In this document: in pieces, positions 8,980 to 18,498 of the stretch | Layout of the letters: every line of letters starts with the position of its first letter | Position numbering within the stretch: position 1 is the first letter of the stretch | Origin: JAMQKA01 sp031569985 | GTDB taxonomy: Bacteria > Bacteroidota > Rhodothermia > Balneolales > Balneolaceae | Assembly: GCF_031569985.1 (NCBI RefSeq) | Contig: NZ_JAMQKA010000001.1 | Location: forward strand, 62,001 to 126,000 | DNA length: 64,000 bases | Reading direction: 5' to 3' | Program-made: the position numbers and the translations under genes | The notes under the pieces: model-generated | Told to the model about the DNA's origin: nothing | Seen by the model: the letters and a program-made list of their open reading frames with translations, nothing else | Database searches by the model: none

Positions 8980-10248
8980 ATGAGACGTTACCCACTATTG
9001 ATAATGGCAATAATGCTTATTCTCACTTCTTGTACCGCCAATGAATCAACAACATCTCAAAGCATCATTGGCGCCGAAGCCACAGCACGGATCGATTCGA
9101 CGCTGAACAGCTTTGTTGAAACCGGGGCGGTTGCGGGAACCTCGGCCCTAATATTTGAAGATGGAGAAGAAGTGTATTTCAACGCCTTCGGTTATGCAGA
9201 CCGGGGAAATCAAGTGCCCATGGACCGGAATACCATCGTGCAGATTTTCTCAATGACCAAGCCAATCACCGGCGTAGCACTGATGACCTTGTATGAAGAA
9301 GGAGCTTTCCAGCTTGATGAACCCGTAGACAAATATCTCCCGGAATTTTCTGACCTACAGGTCTTTGAAGGACTAGAGGACAATGGGGATCCGATCCTTG
9401 TTGAACCTGGGCGAGCACTGACCATCCGTGACCTCACGCGGCACACCTCCGGCTTTGCAAATGACACCGGCCAGGAATATGTAGGTCCGCTGCTGGAGCA
9501 AGCGGCGCCCATGAACAGGGAAAACACCCTCACCCAGTTTGCTGAAAAACTCGGCAGCCTTCCACTGGTATTTCATCCCGGCGAAGAGTGGTATTACGGC
9601 CCTTCCGTGGATGTGCAGGCCGTGCTGGTGGAACGACTTTCCGGGCAGCCGTTTGATGAGTATGTACGAGAGCATATCTTGGATCCACTGGGCATGAATG
9701 AGACCCGGTACTTTGTGCCGGAGGGTGACCGCGAACGGCTGGCCGCCACATACCGTTCTACAGAAGGAGACTCACTTGCCCGTGTACCGGATGAACAGGC
9801 CAAAGCCTTTAATACCAACCGGTGGCCGCTTACCCCCGGTGGCTGGGGATACACCTCCACCCTCGATGACTACATGACATTTGCGCAGATGCTCGTACAC
9901 GAAGGAGAGCTAAACGGCGAACAAATTCTGAAACCTGAAACTGTGAAGCTAATGGCGACGAACCATCTCTCCGAGGATGTGACGGAACGACGATGGCTGC
10001 CCAGCAAAGGGCAGGTAGGATTCGGGATTGACTTTGCCGTGCGTCTGCGACCACCCGCATCAGCTGAGGAAAACAATGGCGTGGTTGGCGAATTTTTCTG
10101 GGACGGAGCAGCCAGCACATTGTTCTGGGTAGACCCCAAGAACGAACTCACCGCCGTTTTCTTTGTTCAGAAATTCCCTTTTGACGGCCGACTGCACAAA
10201 GATTTCCGCGATGCTGTTTACGGATCTTTTGACCAAACTGAGTTGTAA
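8980..10248 (+). CDS. serine beta-lactamase-family hydrolase, lipoprotein
   Basis: 422 residues from ATG 8980. The frame opens further upstream at 8911, but 8980 is preferred because it has CGGGAG before it and begins a clean lipoprotein signal with lipobox LTSC. The catalytic serine and lysine are in FSMTKPITG (S-x-x-K); a second motif YGPSVD corresponds to the Y-x-N/S position of class C-like enzymes. GFANDTGQEY, DPLGMNETRYFVPEGDRERLA and GGWGYTSTLDDYMTFAQMLV are typical of the esterase/transpeptidase-like branch (EstB, CubicO type) rather than true antibiotic-resistance enzymes. The substrate may be an ester, amide or cell-wall peptide. It is the likely single gene of its unit; the next gene is convergent. 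Confidence 0.9.
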   Translation: MRRYPLLIMAIMLILTSCTANESTTSQSIIGAEATARIDSTLNSFVETGAVAGTSALIFEDGEEVYFNAFGYADRGNQVPMDRNTIVQIFSMTKPITGVALMTLYEEGAFQLDEPVDKYLPEFSDLQVFEGLEDNGDPILVEPGRALTIRDLTRHTSGFANDTGQEYVGPLLEQAAPMNRENTLTQFAEKLGSLPLVFHPGEEWYYGPSVDVQAVLVERLSGQPFDEYVREHILDPLGMNETRYFVPEGDRERLAATYRSTEGDSLARVPDEQAKAFNTNRWPLTPGGWGYTSTLDDYMTFAQMLVHEGELNGEQILKPETVKLMATNHLSEDVTERRWLPSKGQVGFGIDFAVRLRPPASAEENNGVVGEFFWDGAASTLFWVDPKNELTAVFFVQKFPFDGRLHKDFRDAVYGSFDQTEL

Positions 10249-10275
10249 TGCCGAGTCGGGGATAGGTTTAAAAAA

Positions 10276-10860
10276 TCAGCCGCCCAGCTTCAACTCTCCA
10301 AAATCAAAATATCTCTCTTTCTCCATGTCATAACGAAGCACTTTCAAAGAGTCGACGGTAAAGTAATTTCTATAACATCTCGACAGATACGCCGACTTGG
10401 CCAACTCAAAAATATCGGGAGGAAGTTTTCTGGCAATAGTGAGATGTGAGGTATCAACCAAGTTGAAATTCTTGACCAACCAGAGTTTTCTACTCATATG
10501 GTAAAATGCCTGTTTTAAGGAGCGTAATTTGCTGGAATCTTCAACATTGAGGTAAATAACATTGCTGTTCTCAAAGCTGCCAAATCCATTTAGCTTCAAC
10601 AAAAAAGGGTCTATCTCCGAGAATCCCTGCTGCAGGGTTGAGAAAACCTTATCCTGGCGCTCTTCTAACAAGGGAAAATTACAGACCGTAATATGTGGCT
10701 TGGAATACCTGCCGTGGTAAGGTCCGTATTGTTCGTAGAACTCCTTCTTCATATCATTTGTATACCCTTCTACCTCTTTAGACGGCGAGATAACGACTAA
10801 AAAGCCCGAAAGCCTGTCTCTACTATTTTGCGTAAATATTGATGCACTTTGAGTTGCCAT
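10276..10860 (-). CDS. 2H phosphoesterase superfamily protein (2'-5' RNA ligase-like)
   Basis: 194 residues. Two H-x-T/h-x motifs, KPHITVCNF (about residue 60) and TSHLTIARKL (about 140), are the paired histidines that define the 2H phosphoesterase fold, as in LigT/ThpR and cyclic phosphodiesterases. The enzyme would act on a 2',3'-cyclic or 2'-5' phosphodiester in RNA or a nucleotide; the exact substrate is unknown. No signal peptide, so cytoplasmic. It is divergent from rpiB (the starts are 117 bases apart) and convergent with the hydrolase gene. Spacing and length fit the family. Confidence 0.85.
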   Translation of the reverse strand: MATQSASIFTQNSRDRLSGFLVVISPSKEVEGYTNDMKKEFYEQYGPYHGRYSKPHITVCNFPLLEERQDKVFSTLQQGFSEIDPFLLKLNGFGSFENSNVIYLNVEDSSKLRSLKQAFYHMSRKLWLVKNFNLVDTSHLTIARKLPPDIFELAKSAYLSRCYRNYFTVDSLKVLRYDMEKERYFDFGELKLGG

Positions 10861-10977
10861 AGCACTAAATTTAAAATATCCCGTTTCAAAGGCCAGGGAA
10901 AAATTGATACTGAGAAAATAGTTTATTTAAAACCTTTTATTACTTTGGAGTGTAACATTCATACAAATCATCCAATT

Positions 10978-11442
10978 ATGATGTTAAGAATCGGGCTGGC
11001 AGCGGACCACGGAGGATTTGGGCTAAAAGAGAAACTCAAAGCAACTCTCGAATCATCACGGTTTGAATTGCTTGACTTTGGCGCCGAATCATTTGAAGGG
11101 AATGATGACTACCCCGACAGAATTTTTCCTCTGGCTTTGGCAATGTCCCAGGGACGTATTGACAGGGGAATTGCGGTTTGTGGAAGTGGCGTTGGGGCAG
11201 CCATCGTTGCCAATAAGCTCCCCGGGGTTAGGGCAGCGTTGATCACCGAAACGTATTCCGCCCACCAGGGCGTGGAACACGATGACATGAACATCCTGTG
11301 CATCGGGGGACGGGTGGTAGGTACCGCATTGGCAATGGAAATAGTGGAAGCCTTCCTGGAGGCCCGGTACAACGGGGAGGGACGCTTCGACCGCAGGCTA
11401 AAAAAAGTATTGGAAATCGAAAATAAATACCTGAAAAAATGA
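10978..11442 (+). CDS. rpiB: ribose-5-phosphate isomerase B
   Basis: 154 residues from ATG 10978 (an ATG at 10981 is equally possible; the frame extends to 10849 but that part is unlike the family). It interconverts ribulose 5-phosphate and ribose 5-phosphate in the non-oxidative pentose-phosphate path. The N-terminal AADHGGFGLKEKL, the phosphate-binding CGSGVGAAIVANK with the catalytic cysteine, and NILCIGGRVVG are all RpiB signatures. It is first of a four-gene operon; its last four bases overlap the start of gnd (ATGA), which implies coupled translation. Confidence 0.95.
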   Translation: MMLRIGLAADHGGFGLKEKLKATLESSRFELLDFGAESFEGNDDYPDRIFPLALAMSQGRIDRGIAVCGSGVGAAIVANKLPGVRAALITETYSAHQGVEHDDMNILCIGGRVVGTALAMEIVEAFLEARYNGEGRFDRRLKKVLEIENKYLKK

Positions 11443-12842
11443 GTACCGAGAGTGTTGATTTTGGAATAGTGGGAATGGGTGTAATGGGTAAAAACCTACT
11501 GTTGAATATTGCAGACAACGGGTTCAGTGTTATCGGGCTTGATAAAGATCCCGAGAAAATTGCCCCTCTTGTGGAAACCGGGCAATCCAGTGTGCAGGCT
11601 ACAACATCGGCAAACGAGTTTTTGTCGTCACTGGAGTCGCCCCGTAAAATCATGATGCTGGTACCGGCCGGGGCTGCCGTCGATGCAGTGATAGAGGAAC
11701 TGCTTCCTCATTTGGATGAGGGGGATCTGCTCATGGACGGTGGAAACTCCTATTTCCCGGATACCGACCGTAGATACCAGATGCTGACAGAGAAAGGCAT
11801 CCAGTATATGGGAGTGGGCATTTCCGGGGGCGAAGAAGGTGCGCGTCACGGCCCCAGTATGATGCCCGGCGGTTCCGCGAAAGCGTATGACATGGTCGGG
11901 CCCATCCTTGAGGCTGCTGCAGCAAAAGTGGATAGTGAACCGTGTGTGACTTTCATCGGGAAAAAAAGTGCCGGGAACTACGTCAAAATGGTGCATAACG
12001 GGATTGAATATGCCCTGATGCAGCTTATTTCCGAATCATACCATCTGATGAAGTCCGGCTTTGGCCTCACGGATACCGATCTAAAAGCAGTGTATGACAG
12101 CTGGGAAACCGGCGAATTGAGTTCTTTCCTGATGGAGATAACAGCCGACATTTTTGGAAAGAAGGAGGAAGACGGAAGCGACCTCATCCTTAACCGCATC
12201 CTTGACAGCGCACGGCAGAAGGGAACGGGCAAATGGACCTCCCAAAATGCGATGGATCTGCAGGTCCCGGCGCCCACCATCGATATGGCTGTGATGGTCC
12301 GGGATATGTCTGCCCACAAGAAAGAACGAATAGCAGCAGATGCTGTTTTCAAAAACGAAACGGAACCGGTCCAGGTGGACGAAGAACTTATAAAAAAGGT
12401 AGAGCATGCGTTGCACTTCTCATTTATCACTGCCTTTGCACAAGGCTTTTCCATGATTAAAGCGGCCTCGGAAGCGTATAATTACGGCGTCAACCTGGCA
12501 GATGTGGCGAAAATTTGGAGAGGGGGATGCATAATCCGGGCTGATATGCTGGAAGAATTCAGGAGAATATTCGCTGAAGATCCATCTATTAACAATATCA
12601 TGGTGGATGATCGGCTGGCCGGCAAACTTGTTGAATATCAAAAAGATGCCCGCTATTGCATCAAAATAGGGTTGGATGCGCAGATTCCCCTGCCGGCAAT
12701 GATGGCCTCGGTTAGTTATTTTGACCTGTACAAAAGTGGCTGGCTTCCGGTTAATCTCATCCAGGCACAGAGAGATTATTTTGGCGCTCATACGTATGAG
12801 CGAACGGACAAGGAGGGTACGTTCCACACCAACTGGAAATAG
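11439..12842 (+). CDS. gnd: 6-phosphogluconate dehydrogenase, decarboxylating
   Basis: 467 residues, the standard length for the Gnd enzyme. It oxidises and decarboxylates 6-phosphogluconate to ribulose 5-phosphate, making NADPH. The N-terminal GIVGMGVMGKNLLLNIADNG is the dinucleotide-binding loop; GVGISGGEEGARHGPSMMPG and KSAGNYVKMVHNGIEYALMQ carry the substrate-binding and catalytic lysine/asparagine residues. It overlaps rpiB by four bases and is followed after 48 bases by zwf, so the two NADPH-producing steps are co-expressed. Gene order here is the reverse of the pathway. Confidence 0.97.
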   Translation: MSTESVDFGIVGMGVMGKNLLLNIADNGFSVIGLDKDPEKIAPLVETGQSSVQATTSANEFLSSLESPRKIMMLVPAGAAVDAVIEELLPHLDEGDLLMDGGNSYFPDTDRRYQMLTEKGIQYMGVGISGGEEGARHGPSMMPGGSAKAYDMVGPILEAAAAKVDSEPCVTFIGKKSAGNYVKMVHNGIEYALMQLISESYHLMKSGFGLTDTDLKAVYDSWETGELSSFLMEITADIFGKKEEDGSDLILNRILDSARQKGTGKWTSQNAMDLQVPAPTIDMAVMVRDMSAHKKERIAADAVFKNETEPVQVDEELIKKVEHALHFSFITAFAQGFSMIKAASEAYNYGVNLADVAKIWRGGCIIRADMLEEFRRIFAEDPSINNIMVDDRLAGKLVEYQKDARYCIKIGLDAQIPLPAMMASVSYFDLYKSGWLPVNLIQAQRDYFGAHTYERTDKEGTFHTNWK

Positions 12843-12890
12843 CCTGCTTCAAGCTTAACATGTAATATCACTATTCCAACAAGGAACTTT

Positions 12891-14390
12891 ATGTTTGAAT
12901 CTGTTAAAAAACCCGGTCCTACCATACTCGTAATATTTGGGGCCGCCGGCGACCTCAGCCAGCGAAAACTGGTGCCGGCCCTCTACAACCTGATGCTCGA
13001 TGACTGGCTGCCTGATCAGTTTGCCATGATCGGGGTTAGCTACCATGACAAATCGGACGAGGATCTGAGGCAGAAGCTCAAGGAGGGCGTTGACAGGTTT
13101 TCCAGACGAACAGCAACCGAGAATGGCCAATGGAAAAACCTGGCCCAAAACATTACCTATTATAAAGCCGATTTTACCAAGCCGGACGCCTACGGCGGGT
13201 TGGCCCAGAGGCTGGATGAGATCGACAAAGAGTGGGGTGTGACCGCCAACCGCATTTTTTACCTTTCGGTTGCCCCGCAGTTTATTGAACCGATTACAAA
13301 AAATATCAGCCAGGCCGGCATTGCAGACAATCCCGAAAAAAGCCGATTGGTCGTGGAAAAACCGTTTGGCAGGGATTATGAATCTGCAAAAGCGCTGAAT
13401 ACCAAGCTCAACAAACGTTTCCGGGAAAACCAGATCTACCGAATTGACCACTACCTGGGGAAAGAGACTGTACAGAATATCCTGGCGTTTCGGTTTGCAA
13501 ACGCCATCTTTGAACCCCTCTGGAATCGAAATTATATCGACAATGTGCAGATTACTGTCTCCGAAACGGTGGGCGTTGAACACCGGGGAAACTATTACGA
13601 CAAATCCGGAGCATTGCGCGATATGATCCAAAATCACCTGATGCAGCTGTTGTGTATGATTGCGATGGAACCGCCGGTAACCTACAGGGCGGATGAAATT
13701 CGGAATCGGAAAATTGATGTGCTTAACGCAGTACGGCCGTACACCTCTACTGAAAAAGTACAGGCCAACACGGTGCGCGGCCAATACCGGTCGGGCTGGA
13801 TCAAGGGAACAGAGATGAGTGGATACCGGGAGGCAAAAGGCGTGGATCCACACTCCAACACCGACACCTTTGCGGCATTGAAAATCCATCTCGACAATTG
13901 GCGGTGGAAGGATGTACCATTCTACATGCGTACCGGCAAAAGCTTGAAAGAGAAAAACTCGTCCATCACCATTGAATTTAAACCCGTTTCACACCAGCTT
14001 TTCCCCTGTGATGTCACCAATACAGTGCCCAACCTGTTGGTGATCAGCATACAGCCGAAGATGGGGATCAAGATCGGCATGCAGGCCAAACGACCGGGCT
14101 TGAAAATACTATTGGATCATGTGGAAATGAACTTTGACTACGAACAGTCATTTACTTCCCAGTCACCTGAGGCTTACGAAACTCTGCTGCTGGATGTGAT
14201 GCTGGGCGATTCAACACTATTTATGCGGGCCGACCAGGTTGAGGCGGCCTGGAAAATCATTATGCCGGTACTTGAATTCTGGGAAAGCAATGAAGCCTCT
14301 GATTTCCCCAATTATGATGCGGGGTCCTGGGGTCCACAGCAATCAGACGCCCTGCTGGCCCGCGATGGGCGTTCATGGTTGGTTCATTAA
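12891..14390 (+). CDS. zwf: glucose-6-phosphate 1-dehydrogenase
   Basis: 499 residues, usual length. First step of the oxidative pentose-phosphate path: glucose 6-phosphate to 6-phosphogluconolactone with NADPH (or NADH) made. IFGAAGDLSQRKLVPALYNL is the cofactor loop (G-A-x-G-D-L), EKPFGRDYESAKALN follows the Rossmann fold, and RIDHYLGKE (about residue 184) is the active-site signature with the substrate-binding histidine and lysine. AAGGA lies just before the ATG. The gene is third in the rpiB-gnd-zwf-pgl operon. Confidence 0.97.
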   Translation: MFESVKKPGPTILVIFGAAGDLSQRKLVPALYNLMLDDWLPDQFAMIGVSYHDKSDEDLRQKLKEGVDRFSRRTATENGQWKNLAQNITYYKADFTKPDAYGGLAQRLDEIDKEWGVTANRIFYLSVAPQFIEPITKNISQAGIADNPEKSRLVVEKPFGRDYESAKALNTKLNKRFRENQIYRIDHYLGKETVQNILAFRFANAIFEPLWNRNYIDNVQITVSETVGVEHRGNYYDKSGALRDMIQNHLMQLLCMIAMEPPVTYRADEIRNRKIDVLNAVRPYTSTEKVQANTVRGQYRSGWIKGTEMSGYREAKGVDPHSNTDTFAALKIHLDNWRWKDVPFYMRTGKSLKEKNSSITIEFKPVSHQLFPCDVTNTVPNLLVISIQPKMGIKIGMQAKRPGLKILLDHVEMNFDYEQSFTSQSPEAYETLLLDVMLGDSTLFMRADQVEAAWKIIMPVLEFWESNEASDFPNYDAGSWGPQQSDALLARDGRSWLVH

Positions 14391-14446
14391 GAAGTGATAG
14401 TATAGTTTAAAGTGTCGACACTCAATCAAACCAGAGGGGGATGTCA

Positions 14447-15169
14447 ATGATTAAAGTATTCAAGACCAAACAGGCAGCAAGTGAAGCGATGGCCAAAGCT
14501 TTCAGAACAGTTGCTCTTGAAGCGGTGGATACACTCGGTCAGTTCACGGTTGCTCTCACAGGCGGACGTTCCCCAAGACTGTTATATGAGACCCTTCATT
14601 TATATCCCTACCGGGAAACGATACCCTGGGAGCAGACCTATGTTTTTTGGGGAGACGAACGTGCTGTCCCGTTCGATGATGAGCGTAACAATGCCAAAAT
14701 GGCGTTTGACACACTACTCAACTATATCCCTCTGCCCGAAGAAAACATTTTTAGAATAAATAGTGAAATACCTCCTCAAGAAGCAGCCGACGAATACGAG
14801 ACAATAATAAAAGAACATTTCAAAAATGAAGAGCCGGTGTTCGATCTAATCCTGCTTGGGATGGGCAGTGACGGCCATACCGCCTCAATTTTCCCTGGAT
14901 CGGAGGTAATCCAGGAACATGAACGCTGGATAAGCACGGGCTTTAATGCCGAACAGGATACCCAGCGTATAACAATGACGCCCCCGTTGCTAAACAAAGC
15001 ACGACATATATTCTTTTCTGTTTTTGGGGAGGAAAAAGCAGAAACCTTACGGGATGTCCACAAAAATAAATATAATCCCCACGTACTACCTGTACAACTG
15101 ATAAAACCAGTATCAGGAGAAGTCACTTGGTTTGTTGATAAAGAAGCGGCGAAGTTTATTGATTTATAA
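14447..15169 (+). CDS. pgl: 6-phosphogluconolactonase
   Basis: 240 residues from ATG 14447. An in-frame ATG at 14441 touches the strong GAGGGGG site, leaving no spacing, whereas 14447 is six bases away, so the second is preferred. The enzyme opens 6-phosphogluconolactone, the product of the gene before it. FTVALTGGRSPRLLYETL, the WGDERAVPFDDERNNAKMAF block and LILLGMGSDGHTASIFPG are the DevB/SOL-type Pgl signatures. It closes the operon 56 bases after zwf; the downstream gene is convergent. A weak GGGAAC...GTTCCC inverted repeat follows the stop. Confidence 0.95.
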   Translation: MIKVFKTKQAASEAMAKAFRTVALEAVDTLGQFTVALTGGRSPRLLYETLHLYPYRETIPWEQTYVFWGDERAVPFDDERNNAKMAFDTLLNYIPLPEENIFRINSEIPPQEAADEYETIIKEHFKNEEPVFDLILLGMGSDGHTASIFPGSEVIQEHERWISTGFNAEQDTQRITMTPPLLNKARHIFFSVFGEEKAETLRDVHKNKYNPHVLPVQLIKPVSGEVTWFVDKEAAKFIDL

Positions 15170-15257
15170 CTTTGGGAACAGCAAAACAAAAATCACCGGC
15201 AGTTCCCAATTTAACAGGCAACCCAAACTTTAAAATTTGAACCGGGCAAAGCGTACC

Positions 15258-15653
15258 TTAACTGTTCTTCAAGGCTTCAATCAACTCATCTTTGTTCATG
15301 CGTGAGTAACCATCCACATTCAGCTCTTTGGCCTTTTCATACAGTTCATCCTTGGTCCACTGGTCGTAAGAGGTCAGCCTTTTAGCTTCACTTACCAGCT
15401 CGTCCTTCTTATTAGAGGCATTCTTACCCAGCGTCTCCAGTTTCGCTTTGGCCAATTCGGTTCTTTTGTTAAGGTATTTCTGTAGCTCGGAAATATCTTT
15501 CCTGATATTTTTCAGATATTTGTCGCCTGTTTTACTAATCTTTTTGCGGGTAGCCCTACCCTTGTCTGGAGCCAGCAATATACCCACTATGACACCGCTC
15601 GCTACACCCGTTAACGTGGCTAATATTATCTTGCTTGAATTGTCTGTTTTCAT
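15258..15653 (-). CDS. YtxH-like membrane protein with a Rho_N/SAP-like C-terminus
   Basis: 131 residues from ATG 15653; a longer frame from a TTG at 15686 is less likely. Residues about 8-27 form one membrane segment (ILATLTGVASGVIVGILLAP) followed by the DKGRATRKKI basic stretch typical of the YtxH/GvpP-like family. A lysine-rich coiled-coil region follows, then a 35-residue tail (WTKDELYEKAKELNVDGYSR, then MNKDELIEAL) like the Rho N-terminal or SAP-like fold that binds nucleic acid. This fusion is common in stress-related small proteins of Bacteroidota. Its exact role is unknown. It is convergent with pgl. Confidence 0.8.
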   Translation of the reverse strand: MKTDNSSKIILATLTGVASGVIVGILLAPDKGRATRKKISKTGDKYLKNIRKDISELQKYLNKRTELAKAKLETLGKNASNKKDELVSEAKRLTSYDQWTKDELYEKAKELNVDGYSRMNKDELIEALKNS

Positions 15654-15755
15654 AGCATCGGGATTTATCTCTGTTAATGTTTTCAAGGTACTTATTTACA
15701 TTCCAATTCTTACCGCAATGTTCCAGTCCAATCATATTTCTCTCGTTCCATTTCT

Positions 15756-17234
15756 TCATCCAACCTCACTCCTGATTTCAAGCTCAACCGTCCTGATAAG
15801 TTGCATAATATCGGTGTAGGTTCGGCCCGGATGGTTATTAAACCGAACCAGTGCAGAGATGTCGTTCCCGTTATACTCCACATTGTAATCATGAAGAGCA
15901 TACAGAAACGCATAATGAAGTGGAAACCGGCGCCTTGTTTCCGCAACTTCCTCTGAGGCACGAGTAATAGCACAGCGCAGGCTGAGTCCTCGAAAAGGAC
16001 GGCGGCAGTTTTCATTCCTGGGATAACGGTCATTGGCATTCCACCGATCCTCCGAACTCAACAACTCCTTCATCTTTTCAAGTATTTTGATGTCAATCTC
16101 AGAGTATTTGAGCTCCGGACGACTGCAGTCAGTGCAATACACACTTTCCACCTCCTCCCCATCCAGGATGCGCTGCACCCAATCGCGGAATAACATGTTA
16201 TCACTTTCAAAGAAATAATATCGAGGACTTGTAAATACGGTATGCTCGTACCCCCCGATCAGGAAGCTGCGAAAGCCCGGGTCGTGATTCCTTATTTCAT
16301 TGTGGTTTTCCGTGATCAGCCCGATCACATCAGGGTTCTGGTTGCCGGCCAGGGAGAGGAAAAAACGCTGCCGCTGGTCATATGCCTGGTCTACCTGGTA
16401 GAGCTCAAGGTTAGGCAGGTTCTGGCTTGCGGCCTGGATATACAGATCTTCAACTCCCAGCGAATTCGTATCCATATCGGCAAAAGCGGTATGCTGCTGG
16501 ATCACCTCACGTATATTCCAGTTTTGGAGCGCCACTCCCTGCATAGCCTCCCTGCGGTAGGCCCCTGCAGCATCACCGATACCAATCACCCTGGCGTTGA
16601 GATAGTGGTTCGCCACAACATTGGCATACAGTGGAGCCGCAACTCCCCCCGCGCTACTACCGCTCACTACCACGATATCAGGATCGGGAACGTGCTCAAA
16701 AGCCCACTCCAGGGTAGTCATGGCGTTGTCATAGCCCCGGTGGTGAACCGTAATGGTTTTTGACTTGCCCCGGTCTGACTTGTAGCTGTACTCAGTTATG
16801 TTATCTCCCAGGAACAGATCACCCGTGCAGGTGGGCACAGCCACAATCGTGTAATCTGCAAAAGGATTTTCCGGATGATTAACATTGAGAATTCCATCTA
16901 CTTCCACAGCTTTAGTATTTACCTTTCCGAGCCGGTAGGTATAGGGCGTGGGATTAGTGGATGGATTACACTGGGTACCGTTCCAGCAGGCCCCTCCACC
17001 GACAAAATAGATCAACAGCTTCTCGGGTGAAGCTTCACGGGTGTAAAATTGAAACTTCGAACCCAGGGCACAGGATGTCTCGCCTCCCGGGGTATGACGC
17101 TGCCATTTGCTGCCCTCTCGTTCAGCAGCTTTGACAATCGTCGTTATAGCTTGGGAATGAGTGACCGTGGCATCACCCAACAGGATGAAAAGAAATAAAA
17201 CAAAATGAACTATATGTGATGTTTTTAAACACAT
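15756..17234 (-). CDS. pectinacetylesterase/Notum-family secreted hydrolase
   Basis: 492 residues from ATG 17234, chosen because the signal peptide starts there (MCLKTSHIVHFVLFLFILLG); the frame reaches back to 17276. LLIYFVGGGACWNGTQCNP is the oxyanion loop and VVSGSSAGGVAAPLYANVVA holds the nucleophile serine (G-S-S-A-G), as in plant pectinacetylesterases and animal Notum. AEREGSKWQRHTPGGETSCA near the N-terminus is also family-typical. A likely deacetylating serine esterase acting outside the cytoplasm; the substrate may be an acetylated polysaccharide. No pectin lyase or other polysaccharide gene is adjacent. Confidence 0.88.
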   Translation of the reverse strand: MCLKTSHIVHFVLFLFILLGDATVTHSQAITTIVKAAEREGSKWQRHTPGGETSCALGSKFQFYTREASPEKLLIYFVGGGACWNGTQCNPSTNPTPYTYRLGKVNTKAVEVDGILNVNHPENPFADYTIVAVPTCTGDLFLGDNITEYSYKSDRGKSKTITVHHRGYDNAMTTLEWAFEHVPDPDIVVVSGSSAGGVAAPLYANVVANHYLNARVIGIGDAAGAYRREAMQGVALQNWNIREVIQQHTAFADMDTNSLGVEDLYIQAASQNLPNLELYQVDQAYDQRQRFFLSLAGNQNPDVIGLITENHNEIRNHDPGFRSFLIGGYEHTVFTSPRYYFFESDNMLFRDWVQRILDGEEVESVYCTDCSRPELKYSEIDIKILEKMKELLSSEDRWNANDRYPRNENCRRPFRGLSLRCAITRASEEVAETRRRFPLHYAFLYALHDYNVEYNGNDISALVRFNNHPGRTYTDIMQLIRTVELEIRSEVG

Positions 17235-17457
17235 AACGAACGTCTCTTGATTGGGGTATAGCATGTAACATAACATTTCCTCACCTTATAATTTATACCA
17301 AACTTAATTCACAACAGGTGGGGAATACACAATTTAGAACAGGTAACAATCTGTCCTTTAACTGCATTTTACTAACGCAAGCGGTGCACTCTTTTGTACA
17401 TCTGCTGCATTAAATTTGATTAAAATTTTACCTGCTAAGTGGTTTATGTGGGAAACG

Positions 17458-18498
17458 TTATACTGCCACCCGGCACTCGCTTTTTCCAGCTGAATTAGAT
17501 GAAGAAGAATCTTCGACGTCTGCCAGCGAAAGTATTTTGGGGATGAGCTCACCGACATCGGCCACCTTATCAAGCGACAGAACCTGCCCTGATTCCAGCC
17601 ACTGCCCTATCGCCTTGGACTGCCCCGGTATGGAATCCAATACCGTCACGCCCAGATCACTCATTGCTGCTGCATTACAGAGCTGTTCATACTGGTTGCG
17701 AATGGGTACTGTAAGCAGCTTTTTTCCCATGTACATCGATTCCGCGCACATCTCGAAGCCCGAGCTCGTAACTACCCCACTACAACTTTCGAAACTCTCC
17801 AGGAATCGCCGGTTGCTCACCGGGTGGACCAGTACATTTTTGTGCTTTTTGTATTGCTCACAATCGGGCGAAAAGATGTGCCACTCATAGTGATCAAACT
17901 GTTGAAACACCTCGGTCAGCACCTCGGGATCATACGCAGGCAGGTATACGGTGATGTGGTCTCGCTGCGAGGGATCGAGCTGAAGTATTTCAGAGCGGAT
18001 AATCGGCGGCTCTACAAAACGGTCATACGCTTTAAAGTGAAAGCCGATGGCGTGGTCGGTCGGGGCAAAATGTTGCAGAATCGCTTCCGCCACCGTCGAT
18101 CGCTTTTCGGGACGCGGCGTACTCATTGACAGGAAGGCCGCCTGGTGACTGAGCCCCACCGAGGGAATTTTCTCAGCCCGTGCGGCCCATGCAGTGACCG
18201 GCTCATAGTCACTCACCACCAGGTCATATTCCCGGATCGGGATCGACTGAATATCGGTGAGGAAGCGGATCGGACGGAGGGAGCGCAGGGTTTCCAGCAC
18301 GGAAACGCCTCCATTACTGTCGTAACTCATGCTGATGCCATATTTGCGGTAACGGACTGGGCTGTCGAGGTTCAGCTTACAGTTGTATCCGCTGATCAGC
18401 ACGTCCACTTCTACCTGTTTGCTCAGAACGGGCAGCAATTCTTTAGCGCGACTGATATGCCCGTGTCCGGTACCCTGTATTCCGTATAATACTTTCAT
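17458..18498 (-). CDS. MurG-like glycosyltransferase (TIGR00661-type)
   Basis: 346 residues. Starts MKVLYGIQGTGHGHISRAKE, the glycine- and histidine-rich loop of GT-B enzymes of the UDP-sugar family, and later has VVTSSGFEMCAESMYMGKKL with donor-binding glutamates. SDYEPVTAWAARAEKIPSVG is also characteristic of this conserved family found in many Bacteroidota and Vibrio. Sugar and acceptor are unknown; envelope glycolipid synthesis is plausible. Its start overlaps the end of the upstream metallophosphoesterase gene by four bases, so the two are made together. Confidence 0.85.
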   Translation of the reverse strand: MKVLYGIQGTGHGHISRAKELLPVLSKQVEVDVLISGYNCKLNLDSPVRYRKYGISMSYDSNGGVSVLETLRSLRPIRFLTDIQSIPIREYDLVVSDYEPVTAWAARAEKIPSVGLSHQAAFLSMSTPRPEKRSTVAEAILQHFAPTDHAIGFHFKAYDRFVEPPIIRSEILQLDPSQRDHITVYLPAYDPEVLTEVFQQFDHYEWHIFSPDCEQYKKHKNVLVHPVSNRRFLESFESCSGVVTSSGFEMCAESMYMGKKLLTVPIRNQYEQLCNAAAMSDLGVTVLDSIPGQSKAIGQWLESGQVLSLDKVADVGELIPKILSLADVEDSSSSNSAGKSECRVAV

